A DNA stretch of 40,224 nucleotides from Legionellaceae bacterium (GTDB taxonomy: Bacteria > Pseudomonadota > Gammaproteobacteria > Legionellales > Legionellaceae), in NCBI GenBank assembly GCA_947474165.1, contig CANJHO010000014.1, positions 1 through 40,224 of the forward strand, read 5' to 3'. Shown here one piece after another: positions 10,701-20,068 of this stretch (position 1 is its first letter; every line of letters starts with the position of its first letter). Below the pieces are notes generated by a model. It did no database searches, had not been told where the DNA came from, and saw nothing but the letters and a program-made list of their open reading frames with translations. Position numbers and translations under genes: made by a program.

Positions 10701-13481
10701 TAACTCATTTTTAGAAAACACAGCTTCGCGTTCAGACAAATGCGAAATGGCAAATTTCAACGCTTTCTCACTTTCGGTAATTATGGGTTTAGTCCGCGTG
10801 AGCTCTGCAATGGCGCGGTCTAAATGTCGCAATAAATCCTCTGTTGTTGGGTTATCAAGCACCTTAATGGCACTTGAAGCCTCAAGCGTGATGGAAATAG
10901 CCGATTGATTCACAGATAGCTTTTCTGCATGACGTTTGGCCTTTTCAACGTCATCCGTGATCACGGTTAATGACTGGCGCGATGTTTCTGCACTTAACGC
11001 CAAGATGTTTTTATTTAAGCAATACGATGGCATGGTGAGGATGGTTTTATCTACCGTTTTGTGATCATGCGCGTGTAGGTTTTTAGCATAAGAATACGTC
11101 AACGGAAGATGATCTGTATTCAGTAAGTGAATCGTTTTAGTGCCTGATTTTAATTTTAGGCCGTGGCGTGTGAAGGCGGTCACTTCATAAGCGGTACCGG
11201 ATTTTACCCTTTCAAAGCGCATATCACCGGTTGAAACCAATTGTTCTCCAATTGAAACCGGCAATGATCGCTCCTCGTAAATGTGGGTTTTTTGAGTAAT
11301 GCTTCTCATCGGCAGTTCGGTTTGTAAACCGCTTTTTTCACGCACGACGAGCAGTTGTTTCTTTTCGTCAACCGCTACAATCGTTAACTTTTGAGTTTTA
11401 TCCTGTAGTTTATGGAGCAATACCCAACCTGGCTGATAGCTTTTAGCGGTTTTTTTTTCGCTTGCCGTGAGGGAGACGGGCAATAATGTTTTGAGTTCTT
11501 TTTGGATCGCAGATAATGCACCGGTCTCTTTTAATTGACGGCGAATATTCTGGTTCACCTCCCAGCTTTCAGCCTTTGAAACCGTCAATACACAGGTTTT
11601 TTGACGATCGGATCGGCTGAGCTGTGTATATTCCGAAGCGGCTAAAATCAGGCGTGCCGTTTTATCACGTGCCTCATGAATCTGCATCTCAGGTGTATGT
11701 TTTTGTTTATCTGCTACTTGATAGGTTAACACCTGCGCTTTGTCCAGAAGACCGGGAATATCGGATTTAAAGCCTGTGAGCCCCTCTGATTTTTCAAGCA
11801 GAATGACTTTGGCTTGGCTTCTTGATGCAATCGATAATAACTGACTCAAATCATCTGGAGCGCACCGTCCTACATCGTCCACAATAATGAGCTCATGTTC
11901 TTTTCGGGATTTAAAAAAGGGTAACAGGTGTGATGCCTTGTGCTCATGATTAAAACCTGCGATCGTTTGGGCAAGCTCACTTTTGCCGATGGACGTTAAC
12001 CATTGCCAAAGGGTTTCAGGTTTTTTGCTGGTCGCTTCATTAATAGATTTGGCGAGCAGTCGTGTGGGGCTTAATACTCGAATCGTTTTGGAATCCGTAG
12101 CTGTATCAATCAGGGCAAGCAGTACGTCTTTTGAGACAATACTTTGTTGTTGAATGCGGATAACGCCTTGTTTGTTCGCCAAAACACGCATGACTGTATT
12201 CTGCACAGATAAGGGATCAGCTCCATGACCTTTGCATTGGACCCCTTTTTTTTGTGGGGTAAACGTGCTTAATTGTTCAATCAGCTGTTTTTCTTTGGCG
12301 ATTAATCCACTGGTCGTGAATAAATTCTCTTTATCATCAAGCGAAATTAAACGTTGCGCTTTGATTTCATGTTCGATGCTTTGGATGAGCGTGTCATAGC
12401 CCGTTTCGCCTAGAGAAAAATAAAGGCTCGCTTGCAGTACGTCTTGATAAGTAAAACTTAAACGCCGTTCTTCAAGGTGGGCTATGGCATCAAGAACGGC
12501 ATGCCCTTGTTCACGACTAACGTCACTGGATCCCAGTTGTTTTGCAGCAGACGTTTTTTGTTTTAATACATCCAAATAGGTCGATGGATCCACACCTAAC
12601 GCCTGACTCTCGTTAGTCCATTTCACACGTAGCGCTTCAGGATTGGTTTCTTTTTTATATTTGCGTGTGTCTTGAGTGGCTTTATCATGCGCTTTCAATG
12701 AGCTTGAATGCATGCTTTCCACTTGCCCCTCAATTTGCGTGCGTCGCTTCGAGAACGTAGTTAATAAGTCCGGGTTAAAATGTTTGATTTCAAAGAGTCC
12801 GTGAGGATCACCAGTTGGTGCGATTTCAAGCCCTTTGGATTTGACGCCCATTGCAACCTCAGAGCGATAGACTAATCCTAAATAAATTTGATTGGCCATA
12901 ATCCATTCCATCGTGCCGTGATTTTTTCGGATATCGGAGGCAAGCGCGCGCCATTTTCCATCAAGACGCTCGGTTAAATTCATCATAAGCGCATGCGTGT
13001 GGAGCAGTGGATCTTGTTCGCGTGAGGTGTCATGAAGAATAGTCGCAAAGGCTAGGTTGCCCGTTTTTTCATACTCCACACCTGACAGACCCATTTTTCG
13101 TGCTTGAGCGGCCTCTTTTTCAATGATCTGCAATACTTTTTGAACAGCCCGCTGGTGGATGTCAATAAAGTCTTTATCACCTGCAACCAACGCTAGATAT
13201 GAGACTGATTTTGGTGCGGAAAAAGTTAAATCATAGCCCCCGCGGTGCTTGACCTCACCACTTAGAGACTTTAATCCAATGATTTCGCCATTAGGCAAAA
13301 CACCACTTAAAATCATTTCCAATTGCTCAACACTAACGCGTTCACCCAATGCAAGGCGCTCAGCACTTTGCCCTCGCCAACTTGCGGATAATTCACCCGT
13401 GAAATAATAGTTGTCTTTGGAAAAATAATAACGTGCGGCCCCACCGGCCTGACTGATAGGTTGTATTCGCAGGCTTAACAT
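7725..13481 (-). CDS. traI: TraI: MOBF relaxase-helicase with C-terminal Toprim domain
   Basis: TraI nicks oriT, stays covalently bound to the strand and unwinds it. The relaxase domain (about 1-310) closely follows F TraI. It has the tyrosine pairs Y18-Y19 and Y25-Y26, YDLTFSAPKSVS at 83-94, and the metal-binding histidines H150, H161 and H163 (LHTHALMMN). A RecD-like vestigial region spans about 430-900. An active helicase carries Walker A GFAGTGKTT (1029-1037) and Walker B VLLDESSM (1101-1108). The C-terminus differs from F. A primase-like segment at about 1560-1620 (GTWFNFETGEKGNLLHLI) precedes a Toprim fold with E1762 (ITEGVETGLS) and D1805/D1807 (LCLDNDGK). At 1918 residues it is longer than F TraI (1756). 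The ATG is preceded by AAGGAGCT, 3 nt after the traD stop. Confidence 0.95.
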   Translation of the reverse strand: MLSLRIQPISQAGGAARYYFSKDNYYFTGELSASWRGQSAERLALGERVSVEQLEMILSGVLPNGEIIGLKSLSGEVKHRGGYDLTFSAPKSVSYLALVAGDKDFIDIHQRAVQKVLQIIEKEAAQARKMGLSGVEYEKTGNLAFATILHDTSREQDPLLHTHALMMNLTERLDGKWRALASDIRKNHGTMEWIMANQIYLGLVYRSEVAMGVKSKGLEIAPTGDPHGLFEIKHFNPDLLTTFSKRRTQIEGQVESMHSSSLKAHDKATQDTRKYKKETNPEALRVKWTNESQALGVDPSTYLDVLKQKTSAAKQLGSSDVSREQGHAVLDAIAHLEERRLSFTYQDVLQASLYFSLGETGYDTLIQSIEHEIKAQRLISLDDKENLFTTSGLIAKEKQLIEQLSTFTPQKKGVQCKGHGADPLSVQNTVMRVLANKQGVIRIQQQSIVSKDVLLALIDTATDSKTIRVLSPTRLLAKSINEATSKKPETLWQWLTSIGKSELAQTIAGFNHEHKASHLLPFFKSRKEHELIIVDDVGRCAPDDLSQLLSIASRSQAKVILLEKSEGLTGFKSDIPGLLDKAQVLTYQVADKQKHTPEMQIHEARDKTARLILAASEYTQLSRSDRQKTCVLTVSKAESWEVNQNIRRQLKETGALSAIQKELKTLLPVSLTASEKKTAKSYQPGWVLLHKLQDKTQKLTIVAVDEKKQLLVVREKSGLQTELPMRSITQKTHIYEERSLPVSIGEQLVSTGDMRFERVKSGTAYEVTAFTRHGLKLKSGTKTIHLLNTDHLPLTYSYAKNLHAHDHKTVDKTILTMPSYCLNKNILALSAETSRQSLTVITDDVEKAKRHAEKLSVNQSAISITLEASSAIKVLDNPTTEDLLRHLDRAIAELTRTKPIITESEKALKFAISHLSEREAVFSKNELLTVALQKAIGVANVDELSLKLNSDIQDGQLLRAPNDMLMTIEAKEFEAQILSTVRAGKNTVTPRLDIKTAEEKLNTYPLTQGQKDACLLIATTSDRFIMIQGFAGTGKTTMTKSAIDVIQNAKTLIDMPLDIIAVAPTHQAVKEMRALGIQAQTLKSFLIEQEQHPTLTSRSLVLLDESSMVSNRDAARLVAHIHNAGSRCALLGDVSQHQGIESGKPSAILLQEGSIRVVNMCDLVRQKVESYKEAVQTLIQGNTDKALSQLARLPLQAIEREGSYPLLECITTSVVEVVTTSDVHSQKTVDVFKNETPLSMAVMDYLSRTRDCRDNTIVVIHENRHREEANHLIREGLMEKSELGCENKSFGRLLSTSYTTAALYQIETFAEILKKPGTYLLKKNNQYYKITGIDEASRVVELQQLQGEKSIFMPEKENQDWKIELFKAAEGKISVGEKIHFKKSDKAQARFANERLVVTEVSDDSFCVKDTSGQMQTLYKNELKDSHWDYNYTSTSYSIQGSSSPFVIGVADTQNKKTNHFRSFYIMVSRGSIHAMIYTNNYDKLKTQLRVTPNKTSALEALGLIHHAPKISENTASVVKNAPQKHHYDVQNVVQNLTLNTECVAQSLLGTPNTTLSSKKEMRYGSKGSLSICLVGDKRGTWFNFETGEKGNLLHLIQTSLNLDFKSSLEYAAKMTGDDLKEMVQSTLQKISPPPEKTDDKPSKTQRYAQQLANESTPIAGTLGELYLKDTRGINNVAGQDIRFHAKVFTGKDEVIKYMPALLCIARNKDQQVQSVQAIYLDINTSSKAELDVQKKTFGKIAGAGVLINECLQQNAVSYITEGVETGLSVRDAVQNERVIAVLGKQNMVSIDLNLLTNKVVLCLDNDGKSIHDDKIIQQTIERLKLHGKAVEIAIPNRKGDFNDVLKSHGVPGVIEVLNKTFKPETLQEKSLKLSMTDTQIKESIERISRENRLVGLSIKSSNIEHAKTLQRVEMEIG

Positions 13482-13484
13482 GAT

Positions 13485-15341
13485 TTAGCTCCTTGTTTCA
13501 AAAATTGATTCCATCTCAAACGATGGTTTCTGCTTTTTTGGCGAGAACCCATCAACCCGCCCATTAGCGGTTTCTTCATTGCACATGGACTCAACTGCAG
13601 AATCTGAGACATTCACTTGGTTGAGCGGTAACTCACGTGCAATAAATCCTTTTGCCACTAAGGGGCGTTTTTGATATTTGAGTTTTAATTTCGTGATGGG
13701 GTGTCCGGGTAGACGCAGAAAACATTCCAACGCCTCCAATCCCATGATTTCTGGATAGGTCACGAGGGGTCGAATAACCCTATTTTTTCCAAGTGATATG
13801 CCATCGCGAATTGAATTGGCGCCGTAGGAGTAGTTTTCACGCGTGTCATCGACTTCTTCCTCACCTAATTCTTTAGAGACAAGCTGCGCCATCTCATGAC
13901 TTGGGCTTGCAAAGAAGGCGCGTGTATTGAGTAGGTCAAAGATTTCAGCAGCACCACTTCGTCCGTAAACTTTTACGAGCTGGCTGAAACTTTGCATACC
14001 AAGTAAAAAGCACCCACCAAATTTTCGAACCTCGGCAATGGTTTCGCCCAAGAGCGGCAATTTATGTAAGCTCGGTAATTCATCACAGATAAACCAAATG
14101 CGACGATGTTGGTTCTCGGGGAGGCTAAGAAGAGTAAGCGACGCCATCGCAATCCACATTGAAATCAACGGCCTTAATGATTTGTGTTGCTCGCCATTTG
14201 AAGAGATAAACAGCCAGCCGTTGTTGTCTGGGTTCAGGATATAATCACGAATTGAAAACGGCGCTTTGCCAGACTCATTTAAACCACCGAGCGATTGCAT
14301 GGATTTCAAATAAGTTGTAATGACTGAGCGAATAGAAATCGCGGTTTTCTCGATTTGTTGGCTTACAAGCGTTGCTGCCGCTGTACCCGTTAGATAGGGT
14401 TCCAATTCTGTAAATTCGCCCGTGACTAAGAGTTGCAGTAGTTTTTCAAGTGAACGGTCTGGGTCGTGTCGCATTTTTGAAGCGGCTGAAGACAGCACCG
14501 TTCGTGCGGCATTCACCCAAAATGGATCAGATTCTCCGTGCATTGGGATTAAACTTTCGGCCATATTTTCAAGAAGTTCATCTCGCGGTGCCTCTGCCCA
14601 TAAATCCCAATTAGCGCAGCGGGCATCAAAGGGGTTAAGTAACACGTCGCTTGAATCTTGAAAGTAGTTTTCGGTAAACGTACAGCCTTTGTCATACACA
14701 ATGACTCGATCGCCTCGTGCGCGAAGTCCATCCATCAGCTTCATAATGAGCTGGCTTTTTCCCATGCCCACCGTTCCGTGCACTAATAAATGCTGCACTT
14801 CACAGTCTTTAATGAGAGGAAACCCATCGAAATTCAGATCAGAAGCGCGACCTGCTAGAATGATTTGTTTTTTAAGCGTAGCGCTTGGAACAAGGCTTGT
14901 TCCGCGTATGAACTGATTCTTGGCTTGAAACTTTCCCTTGCGAATAAAATACACCGCTACAAGCGTACCTAATATGAGAGCAAGACCACCGCCGATAAGA
15001 GCGGCCTCTATCAACGCATCAAAACATGCATTGGCATTACGGGCGTAATAGGGGTTATTCACTAAATCGTGTACTGAACGCCTAAGCACACGCCCAAGAT
15101 GAGGGAGCTCAAAGGTATGCGTCATGCCAACGATATTAAGGAATAGCGCGTAATAGTAAGCCGCTGCCTGAATCAACCTATCGCTACCGGTCAGCAGCCA
15201 CGTTATAAGCCCGCTGGCCAAAAACCAGATCCCAATACAACAGTAAAGGAGTGTTTTGGTGATTTGATCCCACATCCGCAGATTATGAAAAGAAATTTGA
15301 CCTCCGCGGGTGTAGTGTTTGTAATTTGATTCAGTGCTCAT
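13485..15341 (-). CDS. traD: TraD: type IV coupling protein
   Basis: VirD4/TraD-family ATPase that brings the relaxosome to the transfer channel at the inner membrane. The 618-residue protein has two N-terminal membrane segments (about 30-50 and 113-133). Walker A is HGTVGMGKS at 188-196 and Walker B is RIWFICDE at 414-421, followed by ELPSLHKLPLLGETIAEVRK. It is about 100 residues shorter than F TraD, mostly at the C-terminal tail, which in F contacts TraM. AAGGAGAAAC precedes the ATG. The gene lies between traG and traI, the F order without traS/traT. Confidence 0.95.
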   Translation of the reverse strand: MSTESNYKHYTRGGQISFHNLRMWDQITKTLLYCCIGIWFLASGLITWLLTGSDRLIQAAAYYYALFLNIVGMTHTFELPHLGRVLRRSVHDLVNNPYYARNANACFDALIEAALIGGGLALILGTLVAVYFIRKGKFQAKNQFIRGTSLVPSATLKKQIILAGRASDLNFDGFPLIKDCEVQHLLVHGTVGMGKSQLIMKLMDGLRARGDRVIVYDKGCTFTENYFQDSSDVLLNPFDARCANWDLWAEAPRDELLENMAESLIPMHGESDPFWVNAARTVLSSAASKMRHDPDRSLEKLLQLLVTGEFTELEPYLTGTAAATLVSQQIEKTAISIRSVITTYLKSMQSLGGLNESGKAPFSIRDYILNPDNNGWLFISSNGEQHKSLRPLISMWIAMASLTLLSLPENQHRRIWFICDELPSLHKLPLLGETIAEVRKFGGCFLLGMQSFSQLVKVYGRSGAAEIFDLLNTRAFFASPSHEMAQLVSKELGEEEVDDTRENYSYGANSIRDGISLGKNRVIRPLVTYPEIMGLEALECFLRLPGHPITKLKLKYQKRPLVAKGFIARELPLNQVNVSDSAVESMCNEETANGRVDGFSPKKQKPSFEMESIFETRS

Positions 15342-15444
15342 TGTTTCTCCTTTTCATGATTTTTGGGCAAAGCAGCGGCTAACCATTGCTGTTTTGTGGC
15401 TTAAATTAAGCTGTTATGAATAGACTTTGTTATTTGGAGTAGTG

Positions 15445-18240
15445 CTAATGCTCCTCCTCTTTAGGATTGTGATGCGGCATAAATGGAAGGCGCTTCGCAT
15501 TTTTTTTGCCGGTTTGGATGGCTTGATTGACCTCTGATGTTGTTTCTTTAAATCCTCCGTGCAAGCGTTCTCCATCATTTGTTGTCTGGTTCCGGCTCTT
15601 TTCCATTTGCCCTTGAATGTTCTGTTTGAATTGGTTGGCCGAGATATTATCCATAGTAACGCCTGCGTTTTTGGCATTGAGATTCAATGCATCATGGTTT
15701 GTTTGATAGGAACTGCCCATCTGGCTTTCTTTCTCAATCAAGGGGCGTGCATTTTGGCTATAGAGCGCATCGATTTTTGTGCTCTGAGATTGATTGCCAA
15801 ATTCTGAAATTAACTCATCCCGTTTATGCGCTACAAAATCCTGTCCTAATGTTTGAAGTTTTTGAATAGAAGCCATGTCGCCTGGGTGCGAAAAGAGCTC
15901 ATCGCGTTTAGCCGTTCCCACCGTTGCTGCCACATAACCCGGAAAGGCTTGATTGAGATCGGCATTAATTTGCGCACCATGGGACTCAACATAACTTCGT
16001 GCCTGTTGTACGCGTGTGGCCGTAGACAAGGACGAATCCATATTATGACTGGCTGTTTGAGCGTCACGTAAATCCGCACCCAACTGGTTAGAAAGGCTCG
16101 CGCCTTTTGAATGTGAATCATCAAAATGGTGCGTTTGTGCAAAATGACTGACGTAATTCAATGATTTATTGAAATCAGCCGCTTCTTTTGCGGTCACAGT
16201 GTGATCGGTATTTTCATGATAGCGATCGCCGGAGGTTGATGAACGGTCATATTTCTCATCTGTACGTCCGCCGATATCAAATCCTGCAACCAACTTTCCG
16301 ATATGACCAAGAACACTGCGATCAGTAGAAGCGCTTGCATGAAAGCCCGCACTCATAGATGTTAACGTCGTCATCGCCTCCTCTTGGCTCACACCTAAAC
16401 GCTTGGAAACATCGCTGGCGATACTCGTCATTTTTGATAATGCTTGTGTATATTGACCTGATTCTTGGCTGGATACTCCATCGCCAAACCGCATGTCATG
16501 ACCATCTAGACTTGAAAGCTGTATCGCACGATGCGCCGCATTGGATAGTGCGCTTTGGAAATGTTGCGACTCATTAATGGCTGCCTGTTTGGACGTTTCA
16601 TAGGCTTGATTGAGGGAGCCGCTCAAGGCTTCTGATGTGTTAATGGAGACGGCACTCTTTGACATCCCGGGGCTTACATCAAAGACCGTTTCGCCACTAC
16701 CCGTGATGGTTTTAATTACACCAGAACCGCCTTGTTCGGCATGCATTCCATGCATATGCGACCAGTTGGAGTCATGCTTGTTGGCTGAGAAGTTATTGGC
16801 AGTTGAGTTATAAAAACTTGTTTGACCCAATCCAAAAGAAGCCGATGCAGCTTCTCCGGCCACGGCCATTCCTGAGCCTTGCACATGTCCCGTGATGCTT
16901 GTCGCCAGTCCATTAAAGGCTTCGCCTAAATTAGACACCAAGCCTTTTGCAATAAACGGAATCATCGCCATGATGTAACCCGCAACCCCTGAAATATCTC
17001 GGCTTAATTCGGTCATTTTATCCAAATTAACCATCGTCATTGGCCCATACCCAGACACACCATCGATGCCAACATTGGTCATCACGTGATTAATAACCGC
17101 AAAGAGCACTGGCCAGCATTGGAGTGATAAGAGGAATTGCAAATAGCCTTTGAAAATATGACCACCGCCAGGCATTGTGCTTAGCGCCAGCACCAATGGA
17201 AACACGCCGAAGAGAATCAGCATGAGGTTGGTGTGTAATAGTGGTAAAAACCACACGGCTTTTTGACCCAAGATATCCCAACTCCAACGGTGTTGCAGTT
17301 GGGATTTGGTAAATTCATGATTCACGACACTGGCCGTACTGTCGGTAAACGCTTGATAATGGTTAATGCCATCACCCATGGCGTTAATCATCATGGCTTG
17401 TAAAAAGATATTACTTGAGGTGTCCGTAAGCCCCTGATAATAGAGTGCAGCTGAGGTTAAATGCGTTTCAAACAATTTTTCATAATCAGTCTTTTTTTGT
17501 TTTCCAAAGAGGTTTACTCCAAAAATGCTGTAGGTTCTTCGAATTTCAGCATCCAATCGCGCTTTAAGGCTGTTTTTGCCATCGGCACTTGAGGCCGTAG
17601 CACAGGTCACGAGAGCCCCGCCGACTTCAGTCATACGAAGTGGCGATGGTTTTTTGGTAATCAAATTCCAAATGTTGTCACTTCCAGCCAAATCCCCAAC
17701 ACTGTATTTTTGATTCAGCCGAATATCGCCCACAACGCAGGAGCGAAAATAATGATCCATTTCATCTTTGAGCGTAGGGTCAAGAATTCTGAAATCACGA
17801 GCGGACTCTATCAATCGCGCACCAAAAAGCGCGCCTGTCTTTGTGTAGGCGAAATCGCCGGGGGTTGCAAAGAGCGCATCATAGCTTTGTGCAAGCCCAT
17901 AACCTACAGATGTTAAAAGACTGGCGGTTGCTGCAAATACGACGGGTACGTTATCTACTTTGTGATAGGTTTGTGTTGAGATATCCTCAATAAGTACATT
18001 GGTTTTAGGTAACAATAAAAGGTTCGTACACAGCACATAGCCCAGAAACCATTTAGCAAAAACAGTCGGATCGCGAGATTTTAAAAATCCAGCAGACACC
18101 ATCACAATGCCAATGAGCGCGGTGATTCTTAATAACCCTAAAAAATCGCGTTGATTCATGAAGGCCGTGATGGCATTCAGAACATCGGTGAATAAATCAC
18201 CCGCCGCCAAGACATGAATCGTTAAGTATTCTGTTGACAT
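15445..18240 (-). CDS. traG: TraG: mating-pair stabilisation and pilus assembly protein
   Basis: Inner-membrane protein with two roles in F: its N-terminal half supports pilus assembly, and its C-terminal half stabilises mating pairs and is involved in entry exclusion. The 931 residues are near the F length. Hydrophobic segments lie at about 34-52, 60-78, 330-352, 362-382 and 420-435. The rest of the C-terminal half (about 460-931) is hydrophilic, rich in Ser, Gln and His, and helical. ATG 18240 is preceded by AAAGGGGAAAC, 11 nt after the traH stop. A 103-nt gap separates it from traD; it holds a short perfect inverted repeat (15399-15411) but no gene I can support. In F, traS and traT sit in this place. 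Confidence 0.93.
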   Translation of the reverse strand: MSTEYLTIHVLAAGDLFTDVLNAITAFMNQRDFLGLLRITALIGIVMVSAGFLKSRDPTVFAKWFLGYVLCTNLLLLPKTNVLIEDISTQTYHKVDNVPVVFAATASLLTSVGYGLAQSYDALFATPGDFAYTKTGALFGARLIESARDFRILDPTLKDEMDHYFRSCVVGDIRLNQKYSVGDLAGSDNIWNLITKKPSPLRMTEVGGALVTCATASSADGKNSLKARLDAEIRRTYSIFGVNLFGKQKKTDYEKLFETHLTSAALYYQGLTDTSSNIFLQAMMINAMGDGINHYQAFTDSTASVVNHEFTKSQLQHRWSWDILGQKAVWFLPLLHTNLMLILFGVFPLVLALSTMPGGGHIFKGYLQFLLSLQCWPVLFAVINHVMTNVGIDGVSGYGPMTMVNLDKMTELSRDISGVAGYIMAMIPFIAKGLVSNLGEAFNGLATSITGHVQGSGMAVAGEAASASFGLGQTSFYNSTANNFSANKHDSNWSHMHGMHAEQGGSGVIKTITGSGETVFDVSPGMSKSAVSINTSEALSGSLNQAYETSKQAAINESQHFQSALSNAAHRAIQLSSLDGHDMRFGDGVSSQESGQYTQALSKMTSIASDVSKRLGVSQEEAMTTLTSMSAGFHASASTDRSVLGHIGKLVAGFDIGGRTDEKYDRSSTSGDRYHENTDHTVTAKEAADFNKSLNYVSHFAQTHHFDDSHSKGASLSNQLGADLRDAQTASHNMDSSLSTATRVQQARSYVESHGAQINADLNQAFPGYVAATVGTAKRDELFSHPGDMASIQKLQTLGQDFVAHKRDELISEFGNQSQSTKIDALYSQNARPLIEKESQMGSSYQTNHDALNLNAKNAGVTMDNISANQFKQNIQGQMEKSRNQTTNDGERLHGGFKETTSEVNQAIQTGKKNAKRLPFMPHHNPKEEEH

Positions 18241-18251
18241 GTGTTTCCCCT

Positions 18252-19619
18252 TTAATGTGCTGTATTCCCAAGACCACTGGCGAGTTGTTTCTCAATCTCG
18301 CTCATGCGCGAAATGAGAGTTATTTTTTCTTGTAATTTTCGAGCGATTTTTGGATCGATGGATGCAACCTCACGGTTGGCCTCTCGTATCCGGGTTTGAA
18401 TATCTTTGATTAGGTCTTCATTGAGCTCGGAGCCTGCCGTGGCATTCGCCACGTCTTGCAGTAAGCCGCTTAAATAATGCTGCAACAAATCTTCAGCAAT
18501 AAGTGTTGAGTAACCCTCAATTTCAACGGCCGCATCGTTATAATGCGTACTGTTCAACACCGTTAGAAACTTCATCACAGGAAACATCGTGAGGCTTAAG
18601 AAATTTTGTTCCTCAGCGGTAGGGACATCATCATTTTTTAATTTAGTATCAAGACCCTCTATCATATTTCGAACACGTGTAGTCAATGTTTGGCTATCAT
18701 CGATTTTCATCTCTTTAAGGCTGACGCTCATGCAAGCGGTTCCAGGGGTTTCGTCACTGCATCGCCACATTTGCTCGCTACTTGCTGATTTATTACCTCC
18801 CAGTAAGGCTTGAATGAAGTGACTACTTCCCGCTAACGAGGGCACAACTTTCACCTTGCCTTGGCTATCAATAATCAGGGTTCCTGTCAGGCTCATCACC
18901 ATTTCAGCGAGTTGCACATCACCATTTAAGAACGCGTTGTTTTGCAAAATTGACCAAACAATATTTTTATTTAAAACCACCTGTTTCTTTTGTTCAGGAT
19001 CTTTTTCAGCTTTTGCCATAATCCCGTCATGTGCGTCGCCCGCGCAATCCATGCGAGCAGATACATAGTCCGATACCACGCCACTTCGACCCATTGCTGC
19101 TTGATCTTTACAAATTTTTTGTTGCGAAGCGGCCGTTTTTGGAAATATACCGCCGACAAAGTTTTGCGCCATTTCACATGAGTTCACACTCATTTGATTG
19201 ACCTTTTGTTCCAGCGTTTGCAGGTAGTCTCGTACTTGTTTTAACTCTGGAACGGTAGTCGCGAGCATCACATCGACCGCATATGCGCCACTGCTCGTCA
19301 TCACCTGTTTGCCTAGATCCACGAGCTTTTTATGACTCAAAAAACTCATGCTTCCCGTAAATAAATCAATGCCATTACAGCCTGCGCGATAGCTGGGTAA
19401 ATCAAGTTCCACAAGCTGATAACGGCTCACGCGATTACGCACAAATAACGAACCTCCACCGTAAAATCCTGCCGCTTGGGATTGAAACGCAGCGGGACGC
19501 GTGACATTTGACGCATAGCCAATTCCATTGAAAAAGGTATTCATATCGCCGGCGACATCGGCATGAGCGCAATTCACCGCGGCGATACTGAGTGTCAACG
19601 CTTTAATGATTCTTTTCAT
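18252..19619 (-). CDS. traH: TraH: F-type pilus assembly protein
   Basis: Periplasmic protein needed for F-type pilus assembly and extension, acting with TraF, TraU, TraW, TrbB and TrbI. The 455 residues match F TraH (458). A signal peptide ends around NCAHA-DVAG (residue 20). The family N-terminus is clear (MNTFFNGIGYASNVTRP, AAGFYGGGSLFVRN). The C-terminal 60 residues are strongly helical and likely form a coiled coil (IRKIQTRIREANREV-type heptads, ending IEKQLASGLGN). The start overlaps the trbB stop by 4 nt (ATGA), which implies translational coupling. Confidence 0.95.
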   Translation of the reverse strand: MKRIIKALTLSIAAVNCAHADVAGDMNTFFNGIGYASNVTRPAAFQSQAAGFYGGGSLFVRNRVSRYQLVELDLPSYRAGCNGIDLFTGSMSFLSHKKLVDLGKQVMTSSGAYAVDVMLATTVPELKQVRDYLQTLEQKVNQMSVNSCEMAQNFVGGIFPKTAASQQKICKDQAAMGRSGVVSDYVSARMDCAGDAHDGIMAKAEKDPEQKKQVVLNKNIVWSILQNNAFLNGDVQLAEMVMSLTGTLIIDSQGKVKVVPSLAGSSHFIQALLGGNKSASSEQMWRCSDETPGTACMSVSLKEMKIDDSQTLTTRVRNMIEGLDTKLKNDDVPTAEEQNFLSLTMFPVMKFLTVLNSTHYNDAAVEIEGYSTLIAEDLLQHYLSGLLQDVANATAGSELNEDLIKDIQTRIREANREVASIDPKIARKLQEKITLISRMSEIEKQLASGLGNTAH

Positions 19620-20068
19620 GCTGTCACCTTGGTGTTTTCATAGGCCATGATTTTTGGAATGAGTGCTTCTATACGGGTTGTGAGCTCTATCTCATTCAGC
19701 GACCCAATCGACACCGGATAAAGAGCTTGGGTTTTAGGGTTGGCAATAAATAACGCGGGGTAGTGAATTGACGCGTTTTTAAAGGCAACTGTTGTCCAAT
19801 CACTGGTGGCAGGCAGCACCTCTTGAAATTCTGGTAGTGGTTGATTATCAAACGATAACGGCAGGACGCGTGCGCCAAGCCGTTTTGATACCTGGCTTAG
19901 AACGGGCGAAAACTGATGGCAGTACGGACACGTACTTGCAAAGAAGAACACGAAGCCATGTGTTTGAAAAAAATGGTCTCGTGTTGACAGCGTATGGCCG
20001 TTTTCAGCAGAAGCGGCGCCTAGCCATAAGCTCATGACGACAATTGTAATGGTAAATAATTTTTTCAT
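19616..20068 (-). CDS. trbB: TrbB: thioredoxin-fold thiol-disulfide protein
   Basis: Periplasmic disulfide isomerase of F-type systems. It helps cysteine-rich envelope Tra proteins such as TraN, TraU and TraH to fold. The 150-residue protein has a signal peptide (cleavage near GAASA-ENGH, residue 21). A thioredoxin active site follows, FASTCPYCHQF with C47-P-Y-C50. It overlaps traF and traH by 4 nt each. It carries the only intact CXXC among the thioredoxin-like proteins of the cluster. Confidence 0.92.
   Translation of the reverse strand: MKKLFTITIVVMSLWLGAASAENGHTLSTRDHFFQTHGFVFFFASTCPYCHQFSPVLSQVSKRLGARVLPLSFDNQPLPEFQEVLPATSDWTTVAFKNASIHYPALFIANPKTQALYPVSIGSLNEIELTTRIEALIPKIMAYENTKVTA

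Noticed and set aside
9152..10908. Several plus-strand open frames inside traI
   Set aside because: They are antisense shadows of a long, well-conserved gene and lack their own start signals.
15414..15677. Minus-strand frame overlapping the traG 3' end and running past it
   Set aside because: It lies out of frame within traG, and the product has no family features.
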